The notes below the pieces were generated by a model. That model did no database searches and was not told where the DNA came from. It was given only the letters and a program-made list of their open reading frames with translations. DNA of 64,000 nt from an uncultured Bacteroidota bacterium (GTDB taxonomy: Bacteria; Bacteroidota; Bacteroidia; JABEUT01): positions 1 through 64,000 of the forward strand of contig CAIPDV010000062.1 in the NCBI GenBank assembly GCA_903863935.1, in the 5' to 3' direction. Shown piece after piece: positions 1 to 9,999 of this stretch. Position numbers and translations under genes: made by a program. Position 1 is the first letter of the stretch. Every line of letters starts with the position of its first letter.

Positions 1-667
1 ATGGTCGTCCTCTTTAAATCCTTGAAGAAAACCATTGTATTCAAAGTAAAATCTTAAAATGAATTTTCAGGTTATTTAAAGTGATAAAAATGTAACAAAA
101 TAGTTACTTAGTCGTTAAGAAATATGTTAAAGGCAAGCAAAATATACTTTGATATCTTCCAGTCGGAAGGGCATTTTGAATTAAGATGTATTTAAATGTA
201 ATATTTTGCATGTTAAGTTTATAAGTGAAATCAGATATAAATTGCATTTAATTAGAAATTCATACTATGGTGCTAATTTCCAGATAGATGAAAGCCTATT
301 TAAATAAATGGTTTGATTGCTCTAAATGGTAAGAATTGAAAAACAATGATATTAAATATAGTCAGATTATCAGTTATTTATAATTAGAAATGTAAATTAA
401 TCAGTATTTTTCGAATGTAAAATGATCTAACCAAGAAAGTGTGTCGATTAATGACGTATATCAGTTTTTTTTAACACTTACATGTTAATTGTAAAATAAT
501 ATTTCATATATTTGCCTAAGAGAGATGAAAATTGATTTTTTTTAACGTAATTGCTTAATGCAATATTAAGTTTTTGAGTGGTTTTTAGTATAGAAGTTAA
601 CCGAATTGTTTTTTAATTTAAGTATAAATATAAAACGGCCTCAATAGAATTAATAATTATAAATAAT
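1..667. other. AT-rich non-coding leader region
   Basis: No convincing gene is seen in this stretch. It is very AT-rich and rich in stop codons in all frames. The only recognisable signal is the promoter-like TATATTTG at 507-514 upstream of the T9SS protein gene. An 18-codon ATG frame at 1-57 is too short to support. The start of the window may cut off an upstream neighbour. Confidence 0.6.
507..514 (+). promoter_or_regulatory. Bacteroidota -7 promoter (TATATTTG)
   Basis: TATATTTG fits the Bacteroidota TAnnTTTG -7 element, with a TTG at 489-491 as possible -33 element. It would give a leader of about 150 nt for the gene starting at 668. Confidence 0.45.
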
Positions 668-2014
668 ATGAAGAAATTTTTACAAATCGCCTGCTTAATG
701 TTACTGCCATTGAGCTTCACTTATGGACAAACTGGCAGTATAAATTTAAAAAATGGGTATATAGTTGAGCATGGTGGTACTTCTGCTAAGCCTGTGTATC
801 TAGTATTAGCCTATGGGCAGCCGGCGGCCTTAACTTATACAAATGGTTTCATTGTTTCTGAAGGAGAGTTCAACAATGTAAGATGGTATATTAATAACGG
901 TATAGGAACTTATACTGTGCCTTTTGGCAGTTCAGGTACTTATAATCCTGCAAATGGGTTACCTACTTATGCTAGTGTTGGTTCTATTATTCCTGTAATA
1001 CTAAATATAACTGGTGCTGGAACAGGAAGTGGCGGTTCTGGATTTATTGATTTTTCAACCTACCACACACTTCCCTTAAACTCATCTAATTTACCAGTTG
1101 GATATGCTGGAGACCCAACAAATCTAGCACCAATATATCCATTATTAAGCCAGCCAAATACTACTGATAATTCTTGGAACTTAATAGATCGTTTTTGGTT
1201 TATAAATGCTCAATCATATTCTCCTAAGCCTACGTTAGGTAATGTACAACTTTCATATTTAAAAGCGACAAATTCTGAAATTGCGGCTCCCAATGTTTTT
1301 ACAGAAACACAATTACTTGCACAGCGATTTAATCCAGCAAAAGGTTGGGGGGATTGGTTAGGAGGAGGAGGTTTAGACTTTGGTACAGGATTTGGCGGTA
1401 GTGGAACTGTTTCTGCAAGTGATTTTTTCAGGGTATGGACATTATCAAACCAAAATTCCCCGCTACCTATAAAGATTAGTTCTTTCACTACTCAATGTGA
1501 TAATAATGTTGCTTTGGTTCAGTGGACTTCACAATCAGAATTAAATAATGATTATTATACTATTAAGAAAACAATGGATAATGTTCATTTCGAAACTGTT
1601 GGAACGGTGAAAGGTGCTGGAACAAGTAGTTTGGCTAATAATTATTCAATGAATGATAATTCTCCATTTGGAGGTACTTCATATTACTATTTGTATCAAA
1701 CAGATTTTGATGGAAATGTTTCTGAAGTAGGTGCTATTCCTTTCAATGGGTGCGCTGCTCCTAGTTCAACTGCGATAAATAGTTACAACACTATAAATTT
1801 TATAGAAATTCAAATAAATTCAGTTGGAGTTGATAATTTCGATATTTCGTTAGTGAATTTATTAGGACAATCTGTTATTCATGAAAATCATTCAGTTGTT
1901 TTAGGAAATAATGAAGTAAGATTAAATAATAATCTTAGTCCAGGCATATATTTACTTAATGTAAAAAATGCTAAATATAATTACACCAAGAAGTTAGTTA
2001 TTGGTGTAAAATAG
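668..2014 (+). CDS. T9SS type A sorting domain secreted protein
   Basis: This 448-aa protein is predicted to be exported by Sec and then by the type IX secretion system. Residues 1-20 form a signal peptide ending at TYGQ. The middle (about 20-265) is Gly/Ser/Asn-rich and of unknown fold. Residues about 268-360, starting LPIKISSFT, resemble the fibronectin-like module often placed before sorting domains in Bacteroidota. The C-terminus (about 372-448), with motifs LLGQSV, LSPGIYLL and a basic KKLVIGVK end, matches the Por secretion tail (TIGR04183 type). The gene stands alone and is followed by a strong terminator. Its biological role is not recognisable; an adhesin or surface-layer-like role is only a guess. 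Confidence 0.85.
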   Translation: MKKFLQIACLMLLPLSFTYGQTGSINLKNGYIVEHGGTSAKPVYLVLAYGQPAALTYTNGFIVSEGEFNNVRWYINNGIGTYTVPFGSSGTYNPANGLPTYASVGSIIPVILNITGAGTGSGGSGFIDFSTYHTLPLNSSNLPVGYAGDPTNLAPIYPLLSQPNTTDNSWNLIDRFWFINAQSYSPKPTLGNVQLSYLKATNSEIAAPNVFTETQLLAQRFNPAKGWGDWLGGGGLDFGTGFGGSGTVSASDFFRVWTLSNQNSPLPIKISSFTTQCDNNVALVQWTSQSELNNDYYTIKKTMDNVHFETVGTVKGAGTSSLANNYSMNDNSPFGGTSYYYLYQTDFDGNVSEVGAIPFNGCAAPSSTAINSYNTINFIEIQINSVGVDNFDISLVNLLGQSVIHENHSVVLGNNEVRLNNNLSPGIYLLNVKNAKYNYTKKLVIGVK

Positions 2015-2039
2015 TAACACTATTTACGAAATACAAAAT

Positions 2040-2072
2040 GAAAGTCCTGCTATGAGCAGGACTTTTTATTTT
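2040..2072 (+). terminator. Rho-independent terminator
   Basis: The 10-bp inverted repeat AAAGTCCTGC / GCAGGACTTT with a 5-nt loop is followed by a T-rich tract. It lies 25 bp after the stop of the T9SS protein gene. Confidence 0.85.
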
Positions 2073-2284
2073 AGGGGGCTCATATAAAACTCAAAATAGA
2101 ATTCGAACGAATAAGACTTTAATTTAGAATCAAGGGCTTATTTTAGTGTAGTAGTTTCATATTGATACTTAGAAGGGTTGCCCTTCGGGTAATATTTCAA
2201 TTGCCAATAACCAAACAATTTCAAAGTATAATCTAAAAAAATAATAGAGTATTCCCTTTTAATTCGAAATAGCTTTGTGGCAGT

Positions 2285-4336
2285 TTATTTACCAGTTATC
2301 TTGAATTCAGTTCTCCTGTTCTGTTGGCGGCCATCTTCCGTATCGTTAGATGCTATTGGATCCTCTTTACCATATCCTTTGTAAGTTAAACGTCCTGCCG
2401 CAATGCTATGGGCAACTAAATATTCTACAACTGATTTAGCACGTGATTCTGAAAGTTTCTGATTATATTCTGCTGAGCCTTTGTTATCCGTGAATCCTGA
2501 AATTTCAATTTTTAAAGAGGAATAAGTTGTTAGGAGGTTAATAAGCCTGTCCAACTCTGCAGTCGATTCATCACGCAGTGTAGCTTTATTAAAGTCAAAG
2601 AAAATATTACGTAGCACTATGCGACTGCCAATATCCAAAGGTTGCAAGGCTACATTCTTCTCAACAACCATATATTTTGAAGTATCAGGCAAATCAAAGT
2701 TTGCCGAATAAAAGAGGTATCCCTCTGCTTTAACAGCGATACCATAGTTTATTCCAGCCGGAAGTGAAACAAGGTATTTTCCTGTTGTACTGTTTGAAAG
2801 GAAGCTGGCAATTACAATATTTTTTTTATTATCCACCAATTCTATTGAGGCTTCTATAGGTTTATGAGTCATTGAATCTGTAATAATACCTTTCAATAAC
2901 GTAATTTTTGGAGAATTTACAGCCACAGCGGCTGTCATCATAACATCTGCAACGCCACCCATGCCAGCCAGCAGATCATCTTCGTTGCTTTGAACAACTG
3001 GCTTTTCAGGGCCCAAAAATGTAATCATATATAAATCATTTTCACCATGGCCTTCCTTTCGGACAGAGCTATAATATCCATGTTTACCACTGGCAGAAAT
3101 GGAAAAGAATACATCATCATCTGGGGTATTAATAGGATAACCAAGGTTTTCCGGATCGGACCAATGACCATTGCTATAAACTGATTTAAAAATATCATAT
3201 CCACCCATAGAGTTATGCCCCTTCGAGCTGAAATAAAGTGTTTTTCCATCTGCTTGCATAGCCACTCCTTCTTCAGCATATTGTGTATTAATAACCGGAC
3301 CTAAATTCACAGGTTCTTGCCACCGACCTTTAACATCCATAAGTGACATATAAATATCCTTATCGCCAAATCCACCTGGTTTATCACTAACAAAATATAA
3401 CGTTTTACCATCGGGACCAAGACTCACACTCGTTTCCTGAAATTGCGTATTAATCTTATTATTCATCCTCTCCGGTTTTGTCCAGGCAGCTCCTTTTAGA
3501 TGGGTTTCATACAAATCTCCTCCATTACTTCCTCTATAGAGATATAATGTTTGTCCGTCATTCGACAATCCAGCTGTTGCATCATTTTCATCCGTATTAA
3601 TTGGAGTGCCCATGTTTGTTGATTGAGACCAGTTTCCATTCTTAAAATAAGAGATATATAAGTCCTCTGTATATTGGCCTCCATCTTCATCTATCTTGCC
3701 TCCAACATTGGTTGGTCTTTTAGATGTGAAAATAATTTCAGATTCATCGGCAGAAACCAATGCACTGTATTCGGGATTAGCAGTATTTATAGCTCCTCCA
3801 AGATTATCAATAAATACACGGGAAGGTGTTTTTACCAGTATTTCACCATTATTGCATTCCTCAATTTTCTTTTTGGTATCCGCAATCTGGTCTTGGTTTT
3901 TCTTTTGGTCTAAAGTCTGGAGATAGGCACTGTATTCTTGTTTTGCAGTTTCCCATTCCATATTTAAGTGATAGCCCCTGCCAAGCAAATAATGAATGTC
4001 CGGAGTTACTGCCGGGTTTAGTTTATAGGCCTTTTGCAGATAGGGAAGTGCATTTGTTTTGAACGCAGAATTATGCGAAAGCATACATACTCCAATTAAA
4101 TAATTCAATTGATCATTATCCGGATTGAATTTTTCAGCAGCAAGGAAATATGGAATTGCCATATAATATCTTGAAGGCCCCATTTTGTAGAACTTCTGGC
4201 CCGCATCAATAGAATCCATGGCTTGTTTATAGCCCTTAACATTATCCTTGAAATTTTTCTTTTCGAAGGTTATATTTTGTTGTGATGATGCAATAAATGC
4301 AACAAAAAGGACAGGTATGAATAAATATTTTTTCAT
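2285..4336 (-). CDS. TPR/PD40/CRD/OmpA protein, PorE-like
   Basis: A 683-aa envelope protein with the domain order of PorE, a T9SS-associated protein in Porphyromonas. It has a signal peptide (1-18), TPR helices (about 45-160), PD40/WD40-like propeller repeats (about 175-440, recurring GKTLYF and SKR/SDKPGG motifs), a carboxypeptidase-regulatory-like domain (about 480-560) and an OmpA C-terminal peptidoglycan-binding domain (about 570-683, with FDFNKATL and RRTEFKI). I chose the ATG at 4336 over the in-frame ATG at 4366 because it opens directly into the signal peptide and avoids overlapping the upstream TPR gene. It sits 20 bp behind that gene, so the two are probably co-transcribed. The architecture is also found in other OmpA paralogues, so the PorE assignment is tentative. 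Confidence 0.8.
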   Translation of the reverse strand: MKKYLFIPVLFVAFIASSQQNITFEKKNFKDNVKGYKQAMDSIDAGQKFYKMGPSRYYMAIPYFLAAEKFNPDNDQLNYLIGVCMLSHNSAFKTNALPYLQKAYKLNPAVTPDIHYLLGRGYHLNMEWETAKQEYSAYLQTLDQKKNQDQIADTKKKIEECNNGEILVKTPSRVFIDNLGGAINTANPEYSALVSADESEIIFTSKRPTNVGGKIDEDGGQYTEDLYISYFKNGNWSQSTNMGTPINTDENDATAGLSNDGQTLYLYRGSNGGDLYETHLKGAAWTKPERMNNKINTQFQETSVSLGPDGKTLYFVSDKPGGFGDKDIYMSLMDVKGRWQEPVNLGPVINTQYAEEGVAMQADGKTLYFSSKGHNSMGGYDIFKSVYSNGHWSDPENLGYPINTPDDDVFFSISASGKHGYYSSVRKEGHGENDLYMITFLGPEKPVVQSNEDDLLAGMGGVADVMMTAAVAVNSPKITLLKGIITDSMTHKPIEASIELVDNKKNIVIASFLSNSTTGKYLVSLPAGINYGIAVKAEGYLFYSANFDLPDTSKYMVVEKNVALQPLDIGSRIVLRNIFFDFNKATLRDESTAELDRLINLLTTYSSLKIEISGFTDNKGSAEYNQKLSESRAKSVVEYLVAHSIAAGRLTYKGYGKEDPIASNDTEDGRQQNRRTEFKITGK

Positions 4337-4356
4337 TGATGTCAGTTTCAAAATTA

Positions 4357-5439
4357 TTATTGGCAATCCTGTGTATAATCAGATGCAGAAGCAACTCCAA
4401 GTGAAGCAGCTTTGCGCCAGTCACTGCATGCTTCTGTGGAAAGTCTGAGCATTTCTTCGGCAATGCCGCGATTTAAATAGGCATATCCGTAATTTGGATT
4501 CAACGTGATCGCTTTGTCACAATCATTCTTCGCATCCTGGTATTTGTTGAGCTTATATTCAGCAGATGCCCTGTTATTATAAGCAAAGCTATATGCATTA
4601 TTCAATTCAATTGCTTTACTGAAGTCTTTTATGGCTCCATCATAATCCCCTTTGTTGAATTTGGCTGTTCCACGATTGTTATAGGCTTCAAAATAATCGG
4701 GTTTTAGTGCAATTGCAACACTATACGATGCAATGGCATCATCATTGTTCCCAGATTTACGCTGCACACTTCCAATGTTATTGTAGGTGAATGCGGATTT
4801 ATTAATGGTAATAGAATGCGTGTAATCTTCAATAGCACCCTTATAATCCTTTAACTCGGTTTTGCAGCTTCCGCGATCATTATACGCATCTGCATAATCC
4901 TGTTTATTATTAATTGCATTTGTAAAATCGTCAGATGCACCCGCATAATCCTTCAACTGGAATTTTATTTCTCCCCGGTAAAAGTACGACTCCGCATTTT
5001 TGTTATTCGCAAGAATAGCCTTGGAGAAGGCATCCATAGCCAACTCCTTAGTGCCGGCAATATTTTGTGTCATTCCTGCGCCATACCAGGCTTTATCGTC
5101 ATTCGGATTTAACGCAGTTGCTTTGTTGTAATCACTTAAGGCACCTGAATAATCTTTCAATTTGAATTTGGCATTGCCTCTGTTCAAATAAGCTTGTTCG
5201 AAATCTGGTTTTAAAGTAATTGCCTGATCAAAATCTGTGATAGCGGTTTTAAAATCACCTTTGCCAAAATCGGCAATACCGGTATTGTAATTTATTTCAG
5301 CTCCCTGGGCAGGTTGCAAGGTGGTTGCTTTTACCGTATCATTGCCTCCGGCAGCATGATGTGCCGTATCTTTTACCTGAGCAGATACCGAACCTGCAAG
5401 TAGAAGAACAGTAAAAACGGTTGTTGTATTTTTAATCAT
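4357..5439 (-). CDS. Tetratricopeptide repeat protein
   Basis: A 360-aa secreted protein with a signal peptide (1-20, ending SVSAQ) and a short His/Gly linker. About eight consecutive TPRs follow from residue 48 to 350, with the repeating pattern of an A/L-Y-N-RG motif and D-(F/Y)-(S/T)-KAI. Such proteins are scaffolds for protein-protein contacts in the periplasm. The gene lies between glyA (24 bp upstream) and the PorE-like OmpA gene (20 bp downstream) on the same strand. No enzymatic residues are seen, and the partner is unknown; the downstream OmpA/TPR protein is the obvious candidate. Confidence 0.85.
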   Translation of the reverse strand: MIKNTTTVFTVLLLAGSVSAQVKDTAHHAAGGNDTVKATTLQPAQGAEINYNTGIADFGKGDFKTAITDFDQAITLKPDFEQAYLNRGNAKFKLKDYSGALSDYNKATALNPNDDKAWYGAGMTQNIAGTKELAMDAFSKAILANNKNAESYFYRGEIKFQLKDYAGASDDFTNAINNKQDYADAYNDRGSCKTELKDYKGAIEDYTHSITINKSAFTYNNIGSVQRKSGNNDDAIASYSVAIALKPDYFEAYNNRGTAKFNKGDYDGAIKDFSKAIELNNAYSFAYNNRASAEYKLNKYQDAKNDCDKAITLNPNYGYAYLNRGIAEEMLRLSTEACSDWRKAASLGVASASDYTQDCQ

Positions 5440-5463
5440 AATAATTTGAATAAAGTATATTTT

Positions 5464-6735
5464 TTACCAGCCAAATAATTCATAATTTTTCATCAGTGAA
5501 TTTACTTTTTCTCGCACGTTTTTGACCTTCGTTGCGTCGCTGTTATTCATCAAAGCCTCATCTATCAGTTCAACTACCAATGGAATTTCCTTTTCCGTGA
5601 TACCACGAGTGGTGATTGCAGGTGTACCGATACGAATACCTGAGGTCACCATTGGTGATTTATCATCAAACGGAACCATATTTTTATTTACGGTGATATC
5701 AGCCGCCACCAGTGTGTTCTCAGCTAATTTGCCGGTCAGGTTTTTAGAACGCAGATCTATGAGCATGCAATGGTTATCTGTTCCACCTGAAACAATGTTG
5801 TATCCTTTATCGGTAAAGCATTTTGCCATTAGCCTTGCATTGGTAATTACCTGTTTGCAATAGGTTTCAAATCCATCGGTTAAATCCTCGGCAAAAGAAA
5901 TTGCTTTACCTGCTATAACATGTTCCAGCGGACCGCCTTGTGTGCCCGGAAACACAGCAGAATCAAGTATTGAAGACATCATTCTTATTTCACCTTTAGG
6001 GGTAGTTATTCCCATAGGATTAGGGAAATCCTTACCCATCATAACCATTCCGCCACGCGGACCACGCAAAGTTTTGTGGGTTGTAGTGGTAACAATATGA
6101 CAATAGGGTAGGGGATCGTTTAATAATTTTTTAGCAATAAGTCCTGCCGGATGTGCAATATCTGCCATCAGCAATGCACCGCAAGCATCAGCCGCTTCAC
6201 GCAGTTTTTTATAGTCCCAATCTCTGGAATAAGCAGATGCCCCGCAAATAATAAGTTTTGGTTTTTCTTTTTCTGCAAGGGAAATAAGGGAGTCATAATC
6301 TACCAAACCCGTATCTTGTTTTACATTATAGAACAGAGGCTGGTAAAGCTTTCCGGAGAAGTTAACCGGAGAGCCATGTGTAAGGTGTCCTCCATGAGAC
6401 AGATTAAATCCTAATATTTTATCACCGGGTTTTAGCACACCCAACATTACCGATGCATTAGCTTGTGCACCCGAGTGCGGTTGCACGTTCACCCATTCGG
6501 CACCGAATAATTGTTTTGCACGGTCTATGGCTAGTTGTTCTACTTTATCCACTACTTCGCAACCTCCGTAATAGCGTTTCCCCGGAAGTCCTTCGGCATA
6601 TTTATTGGTAAGTACCGAACCCATTGCACTCATTACATTCTGACTAACAAAATTTTCAGAAGCAATAAGTTCTAGTCCCCGCATTTGTCGTTCACGTTCT
6701 TCTTCTATTAACTGGAAAATCACATCTTGTGCCAT
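5464..6735 (-). CDS. glyA: Serine hydroxymethyltransferase
   Basis: Catalyses the PLP-dependent interconversion of serine and tetrahydrofolate with glycine and methylene-THF in one-carbon metabolism. The 423-aa length is normal for the family. Visible signatures are the N-terminal LIASENFVS motif, the HSGAQAN segment, the ADIAHPAGL substrate loop and the PLP lysine K221 in [15 protein letters not shown] chose the ATG at 6735 (MAQDVIFQ) because an upstream in-frame ATG at 6780 would add a non-conserved leader that covers the promoter element at 6759-6766. TPR and OmpA genes follow closely on the same strand and may be read through. Confidence 0.96.
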   Translation of the reverse strand: MAQDVIFQLIEEERERQMRGLELIASENFVSQNVMSAMGSVLTNKYAEGLPGKRYYGGCEVVDKVEQLAIDRAKQLFGAEWVNVQPHSGAQANASVMLGVLKPGDKILGFNLSHGGHLTHGSPVNFSGKLYQPLFYNVKQDTGLVDYDSLISLAEKEKPKLIICGASAYSRDWDYKKLREAADACGALLMADIAHPAGLIAKKLLNDPLPYCHIVTTTTHKTLRGPRGGMVMMGKDFPNPMGITTPKGEIRMMSSILDSAVFPGTQGGPLEHVIAGKAISFAEDLTDGFETYCKQVITNARLMAKCFTDKGYNIVSGGTDNHCMLIDLRSKNLTGKLAENTLVAADITVNKNMVPFDDKSPMVTSGIRIGTPAITTRGITEKEIPLVVELIDEALMNNSDATKVKNVREKVNSLMKNYELFGW

Positions 6736-6758
6736 ATAGTGTTGTTTTTTTACAATGA

Positions 6759-6766
6759 CAAACTTA
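6759..6766 (-). promoter_or_regulatory. -7 promoter for glyA (TAAGTTTG)
   Basis: On the minus strand TAAGTTTG fits TAnnTTTG and lies 23 bp before the chosen glyA ATG. This supports the shorter start. Confidence 0.5.
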
Positions 6767-6890
6767 GAAAAAATGCACATAAGTAGAAGTGAGTAAATAA
6801 AAAAGTGTTTAACAAGTTCAGCATGACCGAATAGCTCACATACAATAGGGGTGAGTACATAAAATCCTTACATTTACCCCGTTTTACCCC

Positions 6891-8114
6891 ATGCATAAGA
6901 AATATAACGCCGCTTTAGGTTTCATTTTTGTTACCCTGCTTGTTGATGTAACAGGGTTAGGTGTGATCATTCCGGTTACGCCAAAACTTATCATGTCGTT
7001 AATACATGCCAAAGATGTGAGTGAGGCTGCCCCTTATGGTGTTGGCCTGATTGCCGTTTATGCAGTTATGCAATTCTTTTTCTCACCTATTTTAGGTGGC
7101 TTGAGTGATCGCTATGGCAGAAGGCCGGTATTGCTTTTATCGCTGCTAGGTTTTGGGTTGGATTACATTGTTCTTGCCAATGCACCAACCGTTATGTGGC
7201 TGTTTGTTTTTCGTATATTTTCGGGTATGATGGGTGCCAGCTTTACCACAGCCACAGCCTATATTGCCGACATAAGCCCTCCCGAAAAACGAGCCCAGAA
7301 CTTCGGTATTGTTGGCGCAGCTTTCGGGCTTGGTTTTATTATTGGCCCTGCCTTAGGTGGCATGCTTGGGCATTATGGTATTAGAGTTCCTTTTTATTTT
7401 TCGGCAGGGTTAAGCCTTTTGAATTTTGCATACGGTTATTTTGTTGTTCCCGAATCCCTATCGGCTGAGCACCGCCGCAAGTTTACCTGGAGCCGGGCCA
7501 ACCCGATTGGTACTTTAATGCAGCTAAAAAAATATCCTATTGTTCTTGGAATGATTGGCTCTATCGTTTGTATATATCTTGCCGCACATGCAACGCAATC
7601 TACATGGACTTACTACACCATGGAGAAATTCAAGTGGGATGAAAAAATGGTTGGCTGGTCGCTTGCCTTTGTAGGACTTATGATAGGTATAGTTCAGGGT
7701 GGATTGATACGTGTTGTAAATCCCCGGTTAGGGAATAAAAAGTCGGTTTACCTGGGGTTTATTCTGTATATGATCGGGTTTACGCTATTGGCTTTTGCAT
7801 CTCAAAGCTGGATGATGTTTGCATTCACTATTCCCTATTGCCTGGGTGGAATTACCGGTCCTGCTTTGCAGGGAATTATGACCGGAGAAGTTCCTGCCAA
7901 TGCCCAGGGTGAGTTACAGGGCGGACTTACAAGCCTGATTAGTCTTACCTCTATTGCCGGGCCATTGCTTATGGGTTATTTGTTCCGTTATTATACAAAA
8001 CCCGGACATCCTTATTTTCCGGGAGCTCCTTTTTTAATGGGCGGTTTTCTAACCCTAATTGGGACCATTCTTGCATACAGATCCCTGTCTAAGACAATGA
8101 AAGGTAGTTCCTGA
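6891..8114 (+). CDS. MFS transporter, TetA-like
   Basis: A 407-aa, 12-helix major facilitator of the drug:H+ antiporter type closest to TetA/TCR proteins. The family loop 2-3 motif is present as [14 protein letters not shown], and motif C-like GXXXGP appears as [10 protein letters not shown]. The N-terminal helix carries the D-x-T-G-L-G-x-x-I-P pattern of TetA. It probably exports a hydrophobic drug or metabolite across the inner membrane. Resistance to tetracycline cannot be inferred, because environmental Bacteroidota commonly carry such proteins. It is divergent from glyA. No regulator is adjacent. Confidence 0.88.
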   Translation: MHKKYNAALGFIFVTLLVDVTGLGVIIPVTPKLIMSLIHAKDVSEAAPYGVGLIAVYAVMQFFFSPILGGLSDRYGRRPVLLLSLLGFGLDYIVLANAPTVMWLFVFRIFSGMMGASFTTATAYIADISPPEKRAQNFGIVGAAFGLGFIIGPALGGMLGHYGIRVPFYFSAGLSLLNFAYGYFVVPESLSAEHRRKFTWSRANPIGTLMQLKKYPIVLGMIGSIVCIYLAAHATQSTWTYYTMEKFKWDEKMVGWSLAFVGLMIGIVQGGLIRVVNPRLGNKKSVYLGFILYMIGFTLLAFASQSWMMFAFTIPYCLGGITGPALQGIMTGEVPANAQGELQGGLTSLISLTSIAGPLLMGYLFRYYTKPGHPYFPGAPFLMGGFLTLIGTILAYRSLSKTMKGSS

Positions 8115-8141
8115 TTAACAAACCATTCCTAAGTACAACCA

Positions 8142-8365
8142 AAGTTTTGTTTTACACTTTTTTACACTTTTTAAGGTTTAAACATGTGTAATTAAATCAA
8201 TTTAATATATTGAAAATCAATTAATTGCATAATTATTGGATTGCACCTGTTTTAATAGGTGTAAAACAAAAGGATTAAATAATAAGATAATCAGGGTGTT
8301 ATATCGGTTTTACACTGTAATGGGTTATATGGGGTGTAAAACAAAAGGTGTAAAACAAAATAGGA
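8142..8365. repeat. Non-coding element with inverted TTTTGTTTTACAC ends
   Basis: The left end reads TTTTGTTTTACAC followed by a second TTTTTTACAC. The right end has two copies of GTGTAAAACAAAA in tandem, the exact inverse, and an internal copy lies near 8260. The left end plus the GAAAATCAATTA segment recur at 39711-39780. The pattern suggests a miniature mobile element or an array of recombinase/regulator sites. Confidence 0.5.
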
Positions 8366-8492
8366 ACTAATGGGCTACAAAAGCCTGAATAGGTTTTATT
8401 TTGAGTAACCACCTATGAAATTGAGGGTTCTAAAACTGTATCATCTATAATCCTGAACGGGTTAAATATTACACGCACTCTAATTATTCATT

Positions 8493-8577
8493 CAACCCTT
8501 TCAGGGTTGTAATTGAACTTCATTGTATATACCACCGATTTCATCGGTGGCTACTCATATTTAAGTCCTTCGGACTT
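8493..8577. repeat. Cluster of three REP-like hairpins
   Basis: There are three short palindromes in a row: CAACCCTTTCAGGGTTG (8493-8509), CCACCGATTTCATCGGTGG (8532-8550) and TAAGTCCTTCGGACTTA (about 8562-8578). Each has a tiny loop. This is the form of extragenic palindromic repeats in this phylum. No RAYT transposase is in the window. Confidence 0.6.
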
Positions 8578-9047
8578 ACAAAGCACAGAATTTGTACTTC
8601 TTAGTTTAAGTTGTGCTTAAAAGTATATTACACTTTTGGCAAGTACAACTTATATTTTATTTATCCACAAAATGCAATATCGATGGTTCTGATGGTTTTA
8701 TAAATTCAGAAAATGCAACGGTAAACAAAACTGTCATACCTGTCATTATTTTTAATTTTACAGGTAGTAAACAAAACCCGACTAAACATACACCAAACAT
8801 ATTTGCCATTTTCATATCTGATTCATAGTCGCGAAATGGCATAATGACAATAACTTGATTTTTTTTCATTTGAAATTGAGATTTTTATTAGGTTACGATT
8901 TTAACCGACACCATTAAAGAGGTCTCAGTTTTAACAAATTTCATCAATCATCTGCCTTCAGATAAAAGAGATTTCAGTTGTTTTTAACAGCTTTTTTAAC
9001 AATTTCTCTGAAAGCCAATATGGATGGGCTTTGTGGGCTAACATTTT

Positions 9048-9857
9048 CTACCAGCTCCCGCCGGCACCACCGCCACCAAAGCCGCCGCCGCCGAAACCTC
9101 CAAAGCCACCGCCGCCGCCGAAACTGCTACCACCACCTCCTCCTCCAAAGCCACCGCCCCAGAAGAAGATACCCGGTCCACCAATGGTCATACCGCCTTT
9201 ACCGCCACCGCGCCTGTTGAGAATGAAGATGACAAGGAAAACTAATAGGGCAAATATCAAGCCAATGGCTTTACTTTTTTGTCCGTCTTTTTTAGCGTAT
9301 TCGCCACTGTTGTATTCGCCTTTGGCAAGGCCTATCAATACGTCTACAGCACTGTTGAGCCCTGTGTAATAATCTCCTTTTTTAAAGTTGGGGATCATTT
9401 CCCTTTGCACAATGTCTTCACAGGTTGCATCGGGAATTGCACCTTCAAGTCCATAACCGGTTGCAATAAATACTTTGTGTTTATCGGGTATCAATAGTAT
9501 AACAATTCCATTGTCAAACTTCTTTTGGCCCACCTGCCAGTTTTCTCCAATTTCGGTTGCGAATTCCGACGGGTCGTTATCATGTAACGAGTCGAACGGC
9601 AGTATAACAATAACCATTTGGTTGGAAGTGGCATTGGCAAAACCAACTAATTTCGTTTCCAGTGCATTTTCCTGTTCCGGCGATATTCCGTTAAAACCGC
9701 ACATATTATTTACAAGCCTTTGCGGACTTGGACGCACTGGTATCCCTTGCATCTTCGACTTTTCAGCATGTGCAGTGAAAGAGCTAAGAACGAAAAGAAA
9801 GCTAAGTAACCTCAGCCCCAAACCCGAAAATGATTTTAAATGGCGGAGTCTCGTCAT
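9048..9857 (-). CDS. TPM-domain protein with Gly-rich tail
   Basis: A YgcG-type TPM domain protein of about 269 aa anchored in the inner membrane. It has a signal peptide (hydrophobic LRLLSFLFVLSS, ending AHA), a TPM domain (about 45-170, with MVIVILPFDSL and FDNGIVILLIPDKHKVFI), one transmembrane helix (AIGLIFALLVFLVIFIL), and an extremely Gly-rich C-terminus ending GGAGGSW. The start is uncertain. The frame stays open to 10022, but its first 55 codons run through a palindromic repeat (9852-9919) and other repeat DNA. The ATG at 9857 lies inside that repeat and is the only Met just before the signal peptide. A second TPM gene lies upstream on the same strand, overlapping only the extended frame. 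The usual lemA partner is absent. Confidence 0.8.
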   Translation of the reverse strand: MTRLRHLKSFSGLGLRLLSFLFVLSSFTAHAEKSKMQGIPVRPSPQRLVNNMCGFNGISPEQENALETKLVGFANATSNQMVIVILPFDSLHDNDPSEFATEIGENWQVGQKKFDNGIVILLIPDKHKVFIATGYGLEGAIPDATCEDIVQREMIPNFKKGDYYTGLNSAVDVLIGLAKGEYNSGEYAKKDGQKSKAIGLIFALLVFLVIFILNRRGGGKGGMTIGGPGIFFWGGGFGGGGGGSSFGGGGGFGGFGGGGFGGGGAGGSW

Positions 9858-9919
9858 TGCGAGGAACGAAGCAATCTTACCCAATAAAAGAGATTGCTTC
9901 GGGGAGCCTCGCAATGACG
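9852..9919. repeat. Palindromic MITE-like repeat
   Basis: The left arm CGTCATTGCGAGG plus CGAAGCAATCT is mirrored by AGATTGCTTCG plus CCTCGCAATGACG, giving a near-perfect 68-bp palindrome. A single arm recurs at 31047-31073. It sits at the 5' end of the TPM gene and supplies an ATG there. Confidence 0.8.
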
Positions 9920-9999
9920 GTAATACTCTTCTGGAAGCCCCATTAGAGCCTATCCCGAATTTATTTCGGGAGGTTTGGGGCAGAATTTTTACCTCATTA

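Larger units (their letters stand above)
8115..9047. other. Repeat-rich intergenic region
   Basis: No gene is supported. The left part (8142-8365) is a non-coding element bounded by TTTTGTTTTACAC and its inverse. The middle part (8493-8577) is three small perfect hairpins of REP type. The rest is AT-rich. A 70-codon minus-strand frame at 8657-8869 has one hydrophobic segment but no promoter, ribosome site or recognisable family. Confidence 0.6.

Noticed and set aside
8657-8869. 70-aa minus-strand frame with a hydrophobic segment
   Set aside because: No core promoter, no ribosome site, no family match, and an equal frame on the other strand; composition is that of AT-rich intergenic DNA.
9031-9369. 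Proline-rich plus-strand frame
   Set aside because: It is the antisense of the Gly-rich tail of the TPM gene; the Pro runs simply mirror Gly codons.
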